NCBI GenBank assembly: GCA_028719205.1
Contig: JAQUKH010000022.1
Span: 1-47,700 of the forward strand
DNA length: 47,700 nucleotides
Reading direction: 5' to 3'
Source of the DNA: a bacterium
GTDB lineage: Bacteria > JACRDZ01 > JAQUKH01
The translations under genes were made by a program, and so were the position numbers. Below are positions 40,725 through 47,700 of the stretch, piece by piece. The notes under the pieces were generated by a model. That model was not told where the DNA came from. It did no database searches and saw only the letters and a program-made list of their open reading frames with translations. Numbering within the stretch: the first letter of the stretch is position 1; each line of letters opens with the position of its first letter.

Positions 40725-42144
40725 TGTGTTAGGATCATCGTTTAAAAAAATAGAGCTAATGCTTCAAGCTGATTATGGTATATCCAAACACTCTATCGGA
40801 TCGTTACTGCTTCAGGGCGATGATGAGATAATTTCGCTTGTAAAATTGAAAGATCCTGAAAATTTTTCCAAAATCATGGAAGCGGTTAATTTTGCCAAAT
40901 CAAGTTATAATGACCCGCTTTCTTATATTATCGCGATACAGAACCAGGGGAAGGCAAATTATATTATTGAAAGAGCTATGGAATACGGGCCTTCAAAAGG
41001 TATTTCTTACAGGGAGAAAATAAGCAAAGTAATGATCGATCCGTTGACAGGAATACCTATCATGCTTTTAGTTCTTTATTACGGTATATATAAATTTGTA
41101 GGAGATTTTGGCGCGGGTGTGCTTGTGAATTTTATAGAGAATGGAATATTTATAAAATATATTAATCCTCTGGTAATAAAAATATTTATTAAAATTATTC
41201 CGTGGGAAGTTTTAAGGAGCCTGTTCACGGGAGAATATGGGATCATTACCTTAGGTGTAAGATACGCGGTTGCCTTGATTTTCCCGATTGTGACAACGTT
41301 TTTTATCGCTTTCGCTGTTATAGAAGATTCAGGGTATCTTCCACGCCTTGCGTTGTTGATAGACAGGTTATTTAAAAAAATAGGCCTTAGCGGAAGAGCG
41401 GTGATACCGATGGTTTTAGGACTTGGATGTGATACGATGGCTACAATGGTTACGCGCACTCTTCCAACGAAAAGGGAGAGGCTTATCGCGACAATTTTGC
41501 TGGCATTGGCAGTTCCATGTTCAGCACAGTTGGGTGTTATCTTATCTTTGCTTGAAGGAAATCCAAAAGGTTTATGGGTCTGGGTTGGTGTTATAACTTT
41601 AGTATTTGTTTTTGTAGGATTTGTTTCTTCGAAAATTCTGCCCGGAGAAGGGCCCTCTTTTTATATGGAGGTGCCGCCGCTCAGGCTTCCAAAGTTGTCG
41701 AATGTTTTTTTAAAAACATGGACCAGGGTTAAATGGTATTTTATAGAGATATTGCCTGTGTTCATTCTGGTAAGTGTTTTTATATGGATAGGCCAATTGA
41801 CCGGTATATTTAATTTTTTAACCATGCTCTTAACTTACCCGATCCGCTGGATAGGACTGCCTGATAAAACCGCTGTCGCGTTTTTGTTTGGATTTTTCAG
41901 AAGGGATTACGGCGCGGGCGGGCTTTATGATATTAAAAAGGCGGGATTATTTACAGGGAATCAGCTGGTAGTCGCGTGCATAACTTTGACACTGTTTTTG
42001 CCCTGTGTCGCGCAATTTTTAATGAACATAAAAGAAAGAGGCTGGCGCGCGGCGGTTGGAATATCGGTTTTTGTGCTTTTCTTTTCTTTTTCAGTCGGAT
42101 ATTTGGTGAATTTAGCATTTAATACTTTCGGGATTAATTTATAA
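40699..42144 (+). CDS. feoB: FeoB membrane permease domain, separate gene
   Basis: 481 residues. The N-terminal ~100 residues match the helical GDI-like domain (YGISKHSIGSLLLQGDDEI), followed by two gate domains with about 8-10 helices. The signature GLGCDTMATMVTR and the later CSAQLG and CVAQF carry the conserved Cys and polar residues of the iron path. Together with the GTPase gene it rebuilds a complete FeoB of usual size. The split falls between the G domain and the GDI domain. Either the genes are naturally split and coupled, or one base was lost or gained; the ATG has GGAAG just upstream, which favours a real start. Confidence 0.9.
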   Translation: MSEQKYADDVLGSSFKKIELMLQADYGISKHSIGSLLLQGDDEIISLVKLKDPENFSKIMEAVNFAKSSYNDPLSYIIAIQNQGKANYIIERAMEYGPSKGISYREKISKVMIDPLTGIPIMLLVLYYGIYKFVGDFGAGVLVNFIENGIFIKYINPLVIKIFIKIIPWEVLRSLFTGEYGIITLGVRYAVALIFPIVTTFFIAFAVIEDSGYLPRLALLIDRLFKKIGLSGRAVIPMVLGLGCDTMATMVTRTLPTKRERLIATILLALAVPCSAQLGVILSLLEGNPKGLWVWVGVITLVFVFVGFVSSKILPGEGPSFYMEVPPLRLPKLSNVFLKTWTRVKWYFIEILPVFILVSVFIWIGQLTGIFNFLTMLLTYPIRWIGLPDKTAVAFLFGFFRRDYGAGGLYDIKKAGLFTGNQLVVACITLTLFLPCVAQFLMNIKERGWRAAVGISVFVLFFSFSVGYLVNLAFNTFGINL

Positions 42145-42157
42145 AGGGAGATTAGAG

Positions 42158-42799
42158 ATGAAATTAAATGAGAGGGCCGAAGAGATACTTGAAACATTAT
42201 GGGTTAATAATGAAAAAAGCCCCGGGGAATGGATGGATCTGGGATTAGCAAAGGATAATCCTGAAATTGATGAACTTTTAAAACTTGGTTACATTAAATT
42301 GATAAATAACAGGCTGAGTTTATCAGATAAAGGTATGATTGAAGGACGGAAGATCATTCGCAGGCACAGGCTCGCGGAACGGTTATTTACGGATGTTTTG
42401 GATATAAAGGAAAAACTTGTTCATCCTGTAAGCTGTCAATTTGAACACCTGCTCCAGGAGGGCATAGAAGATGATATTTGTGTACTTCTCGGGCATCCTA
42501 AAACCTGCCCTCATGGCAAATCCATTCCTCCGGGTGAATGCTGCCGGAAATCTCAAAAAGATATAAAAAAGATAATTTCCGTGCTTTCAGAGATGGACGT
42601 AAACCAGAAAGGCAAGGTGGCGTATATTTATACAAAAGATAATCCTACCCTCCAAAAGGTTATGGCTATGGGGGTTTTGCCGGGGATGGCAATAAATTTA
42701 GTCCAGAAATATCCTTCCTATGTTTTTCAGGTCGGCCAGTCCCAGTTCGCGGTTGATAAAGAAATCGCGTCGGTAATTTATGTAAGGATAACAAAATAG
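42158..42799 (+). CDS. DtxR-type regulator fused to FeoA
   Basis: 213 residues. The N-terminal ~65 residues are a winged helix (KLNERAEEILETLW... LSDKGMIEGRKIIRRHRLAERLF). The middle is the DtxR dimerisation and metal domain (HPVSCQFEHLL, GHPKTCPHG, PGECCRK), and residues ~145-213 form a FeoA-type SH3 domain (LQKVMAMGVLPGMAINLVQ). It follows FeoB by 13 bases. It could sense iron, bind DNA and interact with FeoB as FeoA does, since no separate FeoA gene is present here. This fusion is known in other bacteria. Confidence 0.88.
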   Translation: MKLNERAEEILETLWVNNEKSPGEWMDLGLAKDNPEIDELLKLGYIKLINNRLSLSDKGMIEGRKIIRRHRLAERLFTDVLDIKEKLVHPVSCQFEHLLQEGIEDDICVLLGHPKTCPHGKSIPPGECCRKSQKDIKKIISVLSEMDVNQKGKVAYIYTKDNPTLQKVMAMGVLPGMAINLVQKYPSYVFQVGQSQFAVDKEIASVIYVRITK

Positions 42800-42825
42800 A
42801 ACGCCCCATACAATAAAATTAAATT

Positions 42826-43608
42826 ATGTTAAAAAAATATCTGTATCTTATTTGCCTTTCTTTTCTAATTTTCACCTTACCCCAATGCAGTCAAAAAGAA
42901 TATCCGGTTAAAAACATAATAGACGGCGATACGATTGAACTTGAAAATGGTGAAAAAATAAGATATATCGGTTTGGATACACCGGAGACGCGAATTAAAC
43001 AAAAGGATGGAACATGGCTTTACCAGCCGCAGGCTTATGCTGAGAAGGCAAAGGAATTTAATCGAAAACTCGTTGAAGGAAAAAGGATCAGATTAGAATA
43101 TGATATGGTTCAAAAAGATAAATATAACAGGTCGTTAGCTTATGTATTTGCCGGAGATACCTTTGTAAATGCTGAATTGATCAGGCAGGGATACGCGTTG
43201 CTGTTTACGATGCCGCCTAATGTAAAATATATCGATCATTTTATTAAATTGCAGAAAGAGGCGCGGGAGAATAAAAGAGGCTTGTGGAGCGAAATTAATG
43301 ATGAACCTGTTTTTCCTGAAAATGCTCATAATTATGCTGGCAAAGTAATATACATTAAAGGTAAAGTTCTAGATGTATATGAAGGCAGGAATATAGTTAT
43401 ATTAAATTTCGGAAAAAATAAAAAGGATTTCAAGGCGGTTATTTTTAAAAATAACTTGACGCTTTTCATAAATAGGGATATATACCCCGTTAAGGGTTAT
43501 CTTTCAAAACAAGTCAGGATCTATGGTAAAATTAAAATGTATAAAGACGCGCCTGAAATAATTCTCGATGTTCCTGATCAGATCGAGATAATGCCGGATT
43601 TAGATTGA
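42826..43608 (+). CDS. Thermonuclease-like lipoprotein
   Basis: 260 residues. A lipoprotein signal (LPQC, about residue 22) is followed by a staphylococcal-nuclease domain: IIDGDTIELENGEKIRYIGLDTPET, then DKYNRSLAYVF and ENKRGLW, with the catalytic Asp, Arg and Glu positions present. The last ~90 residues form an OB-like domain (YAGKVIYIKGKVLDVYEGRN). It likely degrades DNA or RNA outside the inner membrane. It lies 26 bases after the DtxR-FeoA gene with no good ribosome-binding site; whether it belongs to the iron operon is uncertain. Confidence 0.85.
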   Translation: MLKKYLYLICLSFLIFTLPQCSQKEYPVKNIIDGDTIELENGEKIRYIGLDTPETRIKQKDGTWLYQPQAYAEKAKEFNRKLVEGKRIRLEYDMVQKDKYNRSLAYVFAGDTFVNAELIRQGYALLFTMPPNVKYIDHFIKLQKEARENKRGLWSEINDEPVFPENAHNYAGKVIYIKGKVLDVYEGRNIVILNFGKNKKDFKAVIFKNNLTLFINRDIYPVKGYLSKQVRIYGKIKMYKDAPEIILDVPDQIEIMPDLD

Positions 43609-43633
43609 TTTTAATTAAAAAAATTGTTATTAT
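43605..43633 (+). promoter_or_regulatory. Promoter of the lipoprotein/beta-barrel pair
   Basis: TTGATT at 43605-43610, 17 bases, TATTAT at 43628-43633. The -35 hexamer overlaps the stop codon of the nuclease gene. The ATG of the next gene is 58 bases further on. Confidence 0.5.
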
Positions 43634-43691
43634 AATTAAGTTTAATTAAGCCGATATATTCTCTTATTCGTTAAAAAAAGAAGGAGGAGTT

Positions 43692-44558
43692 ATGAAAAAT
43701 AGTTTTAAAAAGTATTTGGTTGGTTTGAGTGTTTTTGTTTTGATGATCGGCTTGAGTTGCAGTAAGAGGGAAAGTGATACTGTAAATGCGAATCCGGCGG
43801 CGAATAGTTCATACACTAACGCGCAATCCACTCTTACGGCTTTGGGCTTGGCAATAAGTATTCCCACAATAGGAGATTTTGCGGATACTACAGGCACGAA
43901 TACTGCGGCATTGACATCAGTATTTAGCGGTAATGATAGTAAAACAGCAAATTTTGATTCGACCAAATTTTCAGGTTTGGAATCAGCTATCTCTGAGCTG
44001 GAAAATTCATTAGCTTCATATACAGCCGCGCCAAAAAGCAATTTGTCTCTTTCTCCAAGTTTGGTAACGCAATCATGGCAGAATTCGGATCTTGCTTATG
44101 TCCATTTCATATTAGGCTATTATTATACAGTGCACGCGGTTTTAAAATTGCGGGTTTTTATCGGGAATGTAATTCGAATTGTGGGATCACGATATGAGTT
44201 AGATTGGGATGCTGCCACGTTAAATGGTATAGGGGATAGTGGAAGACAGGCTGTTCTTGATGCCTACTTTATGTTAAATGGAGTAAGATATCAAGTTAGT
44301 AATAGTGCGGGAACAGGGAAGATTTATGCTAACAAAAGTTTACCGGCGGGTGCAGTAAAACTTGATTTACTGACAGGAACAAATGGTAATGAAAGCGCTT
44401 CATATCATTTAGATATGGCTATATATTATGGCGGGCAGGTATTCCCTCAGCTAAAAACTGCTTTAGAAAAACTTAAAAGTGATAGTTTTAAGACGTTTTT
44501 TGATGAGATAGCTTCTAAAATGACAGCTCTTGGGATAACTGAACTTGCAACTAATTAA
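43692..44558 (+). CDS. Lipoprotein of unknown function
   Basis: 288 residues. A strong ribosome-binding site (AAGGAGGAG) and lipoprotein signal (LSC, about residue 24) are present. The mature part is rich in Ser, Thr and Asn at first, then mostly helical (LESAISELENSLASY, LAYVHFILGYYYTVHAVLKL, FPQLKTALEKLKSDSF). No family was recognised. It lies 57 bases before a beta-barrel gene, so the two products may work together at the outer membrane; helical lipoproteins paired with FadL/PorV-like barrels are a known theme, but this case is inference. Confidence 0.72.
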   Translation: MKNSFKKYLVGLSVFVLMIGLSCSKRESDTVNANPAANSSYTNAQSTLTALGLAISIPTIGDFADTTGTNTAALTSVFSGNDSKTANFDSTKFSGLESAISELENSLASYTAAPKSNLSLSPSLVTQSWQNSDLAYVHFILGYYYTVHAVLKLRVFIGNVIRIVGSRYELDWDAATLNGIGDSGRQAVLDAYFMLNGVRYQVSNSAGTGKIYANKSLPAGAVKLDLLTGTNGNESASYHLDMAIYYGGQVFPQLKTALEKLKSDSFKTFFDEIASKMTALGITELATN

Positions 44559-44615
44559 ATAGCGTCTTCAGTATAGGCGGCCCTTTGGTCCGGCCAAAAA
44601 GGAGGATACATACTA

Positions 44616-45860
44616 ATGTTTAATAAACGCCTGTTGTTTTTTGTTTTAGCCTCAATTAGTTTTATATTTACTTTATCCGCTTACGCGACTGAAAATCTTT
44701 TTTATCGCGGTATGCGCCCGATGAGTATGGGCGGCGCGTTTACAGCGATAGCTGATGATGAATATGGAAGAAATTGGAACCCCGCGGGAATGATGTTTTT
44801 GCCGGGGATGAATCTTTCATTTCAACTTTATGGCAGGGGGACGCAGGATACCATTAATATGGTTACAGATTCAATTGATCTCGCGAAAGAGATTCAAAAA
44901 CCTGCTAACAAAGGTAAAGAATTAACGCTTCCTGAAACCCAGACACTTTTGAATAATTTCGCGGGGAACAAAATCGGGCTTCGTATAGGCGCGGATCTGG
45001 ATATGGTCCTGCCTAAGATAAGAAAGAAGAAAATGACTTTTGGTTTTGGAGCGTATGCTGATGCAAAAAGCAATCTCTGGATCAGAGAACAAGGTTTGCC
45101 GATCGGGTTTCCTTTGGGCTTAGTTAATGACCAGGTGTTATATGAAATAACAGCGGATATTGTGCCGTCTTTTTCAGGCGCGTATAGGTTCGAAAATGTT
45201 GTGCCGACATTTGACAAAGGTGGTAAAAGGGATTTATCCGTTGGTTTGACGGTAAAATATGTCAACAGGATCAAGGCGTCAAATGAAAAAAATCCATATA
45301 CTTTTCAGGAATTGTTTAATGGATACCGCGGTAATGATTCTACCCAAACAATAGATTTCGCGAAGGACATTGATCTGGATACCAGAGGAAGTTCTATAGG
45401 GTTTGATATTGGCGCCTTAACCAGTTTAACTGATTATTTGCGTCTTGGTATGACCATTCATGATATCGGCGGGACAAATATTTCATATAATACGACAAGC
45501 ATAACAAACGATAAAATTCCCATGAATGTGCGTATCGGTACTGCTTTATATCCTCTAAAATATTTGCGCCCCGATTCACAGAATAAATTTTTTAATGTAA
45601 TACTTTCAGCGGATCTGGATAATTTAAACGGCGATTCAGGGAGGAGCTCCAGTTTATCGGATAAGCTTCATCTGGGCGCGGAAATGCAATTCTCTTTGTT
45701 TAAAAATTTCTTGTTTGTTCAGCTTAGAGGAGGCAGTAACCAGGGGTTTCCGACTTATGGTGTTACTCTTCATGGCCTTTGGATATTCCAGCTTGATTAT
45801 ACCGTTTATGGTGATGAATTTGCCGATTATCAGAACGCCGCATTCTCAATTGTATTCTAA
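44616..45860 (+). CDS. Outer-membrane beta-barrel protein (PorV/TraF-like)
   Basis: 414 residues. A signal peptide (to AYA, about 24) precedes YRGMRPMSMGGAFTAIADDEYGRNWNPAGM, the N-terminal motif of the PorV/UPF0164 and TraF_2 group of FadL-like barrels. Alternating strands follow, and the protein ends in a Phe (AFSIVF), a proper barrel terminus. Role: transport of hydrophobic compounds or a secretion accessory; unknown here. AAAGGAGG precedes the ATG. The gene converges on lptG with a palindrome between them. Confidence 0.82.
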   Translation: MFNKRLLFFVLASISFIFTLSAYATENLFYRGMRPMSMGGAFTAIADDEYGRNWNPAGMMFLPGMNLSFQLYGRGTQDTINMVTDSIDLAKEIQKPANKGKELTLPETQTLLNNFAGNKIGLRIGADLDMVLPKIRKKKMTFGFGAYADAKSNLWIREQGLPIGFPLGLVNDQVLYEITADIVPSFSGAYRFENVVPTFDKGGKRDLSVGLTVKYVNRIKASNEKNPYTFQELFNGYRGNDSTQTIDFAKDIDLDTRGSSIGFDIGALTSLTDYLRLGMTIHDIGGTNISYNTTSITNDKIPMNVRIGTALYPLKYLRPDSQNKFFNVILSADLDNLNGDSGRSSSLSDKLHLGAEMQFSLFKNFLFVQLRGGSNQGFPTYGVTLHGLWIFQLDYTVYGDEFADYQNAAFSIVF

Positions 45861-45876
45861 TACACCACCCCTTAAT

Positions 45877-45897
45877 CCCCTCCTTATGAAGGAGGGG
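45877..45897. terminator. Convergent-gene hairpin
   Basis: CCCCTCCTT / AAGGAGGGG (45877-45885 and 45889-45897) with a 3-base loop, between the barrel gene and lptG. There is no T-run, so its role in termination is less certain; it also resembles short dispersed intergenic palindromes seen in many genomes. Confidence 0.55.
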
Positions 45898-45907
45898 AGA
45901 GGGGAGG

Positions 45908-46984
45908 TTATTTGTCCGTCCATTTCAACATTATTAAGCTTAATGAGCCGAATAATATATTTGCGCCCCACGCGGAAACCATGGGATCAAGTACATCACT
46001 TCTTCCTAACGCCTTAAACAGGGCGATAACCCCCCAATAGATGAATCCGAAAAGAAGGCTTAATCCAACGGACAGGATAAATGTCCCTTTCCTGCCGGTT
46101 TTTAAGGCGAATGGTATTCCCAAAAGGACAATAAAAAAACTTGTAAAGGGATATGAAATTTTTGTGTATAATTCTATTATTTCTTTTTTGAATGCCAGGC
46201 CGCTGTTTTTCATTTTACGGACATATTCCCTAAGGTCAAAAAAAGACATTTCCATAGGATCTTTCTGTTTTCTGACAAAGTCTGAAGGGGTTTCCTTGAC
46301 TGGTACTTTTGCCGCCTTAAAAGATTCCGCTTTTTCTTTTTCATCAAATGTCCTTAAAAATCCATTTTCAAGTATCCAGTACTTTCCAAGCCATTTTGCG
46401 GAAGGCGCGTCATATCGTTTTATTAATTCAAAATTTTGATCAAATTCATATATGGTAAAACCATTAATTACACCCCGGTTTGGATCTATTTGTTTAATAA
46501 AATACATTTTTCCTGATTCATCATAATAGGAAACATTTTGTTTTATTTCGTCAGACATAAAAGTTCTTTTATAGATTTTCTGATTTTTTATTTCTTTAAA
46601 ATTCGCGTTGGAAATCGGAACCACTGTTTCATTAAAGATAAGCGCGCCGATACTAATGAAAAAACTAAAAAATAAAATAGGGGCGATCGTGCGGACAGTA
46701 TTCATACCGCTTACTTTGAATATTACCAATTCATTTTGGCGGCTTAGCCTGGAAAATGTGAGTTGAGTTGCGATCAGGCAAATGATCGGCAGTATTTCTA
46801 TAATGATCATCGGGAGTTCATAAATAAAAAAACTTATTGCGGTACTTAGCGGGACTTTGTTATCTATTAAAATATCAATATTCTCGAAAAGTTCAGCGGT
46901 TAAAAAGATAAGTATACCTGCCAGAAATGTATAACCTAACGGTTTAATATATTCACGGATTAAATACCGGTCTAATACAGTCAT
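45908..46984 (-). CDS. lptG: LptG, lipopolysaccharide export permease
   Basis: 358 residues, usual length. It starts with MTVLDRYLIREYIKPLGYTF, with three membrane helices, a periplasmic beta-jellyroll (about 110-255) and three C-terminal helices (FTSFFIVLLGIPFALKTGRKG). With LptF and LptB it pulls lipopolysaccharide from the inner membrane to the Lpt bridge. Its ATG overlaps the stop of lptF (ATGA), as is common. Assignment as LptG rather than LptF rests on gene order and the start motif. Confidence 0.9.
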   Translation of the reverse strand: MTVLDRYLIREYIKPLGYTFLAGILIFLTAELFENIDILIDNKVPLSTAISFFIYELPMIIIEILPIICLIATQLTFSRLSRQNELVIFKVSGMNTVRTIAPILFFSFFISIGALIFNETVVPISNANFKEIKNQKIYKRTFMSDEIKQNVSYYDESGKMYFIKQIDPNRGVINGFTIYEFDQNFELIKRYDAPSAKWLGKYWILENGFLRTFDEKEKAESFKAAKVPVKETPSDFVRKQKDPMEMSFFDLREYVRKMKNSGLAFKKEIIELYTKISYPFTSFFIVLLGIPFALKTGRKGTFILSVGLSLLFGFIYWGVIALFKALGRSDVLDPMVSAWGANILFGSLSLIMLKWTDK

Positions 46985-47700
46985 TTTTTATCCTTTAAAA
47001 AAAACAATGGATTTTTCTCATAAATCGCTATAAAAAGCAAAATAAGCGCAATTATTCCCATAATAAGATTGGCAGACCACATGGACAAAAACGGGCTGAT
47101 TTTTTCTCTGTCGCCTAAGGTTTCGCCGCCTATTAAAAAAAGATAATAAACAAAACTTAAAAATATGCTTAAAAAAATTCCTATTGCCCGTCCGCTTTTT
47201 TTTGCCATTGCCCCTATGGGAAGGCCGATTATCGTGAAAATTGTGCAGGCAAACGCTATGGCTGATTTTTTATAATATTCTACCCACAGATATCCGGTTT
47301 TTAAATTTAGAGTTTTAGCTCTTTTGGCTTCTTCTTTTAATTCGCGCATACTCATTTCCCTGTCGCCTTTTCGAATATCGGCGGTTTGTCCCAGCATTTG
47401 GTTAATATCAATATTGATATTATAAACTTCAAAATCAATTTTATGATATATGGCCATATTTTTTTCATCACATTCGTGCGCGGTTCCGTTATAAAGTTTC
47501 ATCATTACCTTCCGTTCAGCGGAATTGGATATTAATTCAGCCTCTTTCGCGATAATAGTCTGGCGGGGTTTATTTGGTTCGAATTTTTGGATAAAAACAT
47601 TATATAATCTGGATTTATTTTCATCCATACTACCGATATAAATAAGCAACCCGTCAAAGTCGTCAATAAAAACCTTTTCTTTCATAACTACTTCCGCCTT
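46981..47700 (-). CDS. lptF: LptF, lipopolysaccharide export permease, N-terminus cut by window end
   Basis: The frame stays open to the last base (five codons beyond the Met at 47685, no stop), so the start is outside the window; the first membrane helices are missing. What is seen is the periplasmic jellyroll (IGSMDENKSRLYNVFIQKF, AKEAELISN) and three C-terminal helices with IGLPIGAMAKKSGRAIGIFLS, typical of LptF. It partners LptG in lipopolysaccharide export. Its stop overlaps the lptG start. Confidence 0.88.
   Translation of the reverse strand, partial: KAEVVMKEKVFIDDFDGLLIYIGSMDENKSRLYNVFIQKFEPNKPRQTIIAKEAELISNSAERKVMMKLYNGTAHECDEKNMAIYHKIDFEVYNINIDINQMLGQTADIRKGDREMSMRELKEEAKRAKTLNLKTGYLWVEYYKKSAIAFACTIFTIIGLPIGAMAKKSGRAIGIFLSIFLSFVYYLFLIGGETLGDREKISPFLSMWSANLIMGIIALILLFIAIYEKNPLFFLKDKK

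Noticed and set aside
44575-44600. GC-rich GGCC...GGCC sequence before the barrel gene, considered as a terminator
   Set aside because: Only a few bases pair, there is no T-run, and it lies next to the ribosome-binding site.
1-47700. Search for tRNA, rRNA and riboswitches
   Set aside because: Nothing recognisable in the gaps; all gaps are short and mostly filled by promoters.

Overview
The window comes from a Gram-negative, AT-rich, anaerobic or microaerophilic bacterium that uses the standard genetic code. Gram-negative markers are LptF/LptG, many lipoprotein signal peptides and several outer-membrane beta-barrel proteins. The lifestyle reading rests on many multihaem c-type cytochromes, two superoxide reductases, a rubredoxin, ferrous-iron uptake under a Fur box, and radical SAM enzymes. 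The content resembles metal-cycling anaerobes of the Geobacter type or an uncultured deep-branching phylum; taxonomy cannot be fixed from this sequence. No tRNA, rRNA, CRISPR array, transposase or integrase was recognised, and no gap between genes exceeds about 220 bases.

Layout. 1-1615: 3' end of a beta-barrel gene followed by two c-type cytochrome genes, a possible porin-cytochrome conduit. 1641-7599: one transcription unit with a His-rich small lipoprotein, then an acyl/aryl-adenylating enzyme, a SPASM radical SAM enzyme, an intact ketosynthase, a ketosynthase-like partner without the catalytic Cys, and a B12-type radical SAM enzyme. This looks like an uncharacterised biosynthetic pathway. 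7600-10700: membrane b/c cytochrome fusion, GH15 glucoamylase and a small Cys-rich protein. 10717-16466 (minus): three signalling genes, including a 1261-residue sensor kinase with near-identical PAS copies. 16579-24201: phosphoribosyltransferase, pentahaem cytochrome, DUF255 protein, YHS protein and the Ku/LigD end-joining pair, which carries GC-rich palindromic repeats inside its reading frames. 24187-27394: superoxide reductase operon with a haem lipoprotein, LUD protein, DUF1499 protein, membrane-anchored rubredoxin and two small membrane proteins. 27396-29960 (minus): an 854-residue cytochrome with 23 CxxCH motifs plus several expanded ones, divergent from a LexA-like repressor lacking the catalytic Ser. 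30790-38244: cytochrome c-superoxide reductase fusion, a two-component cluster, a second pentahaem cytochrome and more response regulators. 38262-39605: zinc ribbon, small cytochrome, PpnP. 39615-43608: Fur-boxed iron operon (Fur, split FeoB, DtxR-FeoA fusion) and a nuclease lipoprotein. 43605-47700: lipoprotein, beta-barrel protein, then convergent LptG and LptF.

The strongest unexplained signal is a non-coding element of about 65 bp seen ten times (near 1641, 7600, 16579, 17290, 20684, 24187, 30790, 35006, 36571 and 38262). Each copy has a GTCA box in an A-rich context, then 25 bp to a -35-like hexamer (often TTTACA), then 16-17 bp to a TATAAT-like hexamer, directly upstream of a gene or operon. 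It links cytochromes, both superoxide reductases, Ku/LigD, response regulators and the ketosynthase/radical SAM pathway into one candidate regulon, possibly for stress or respiratory change.
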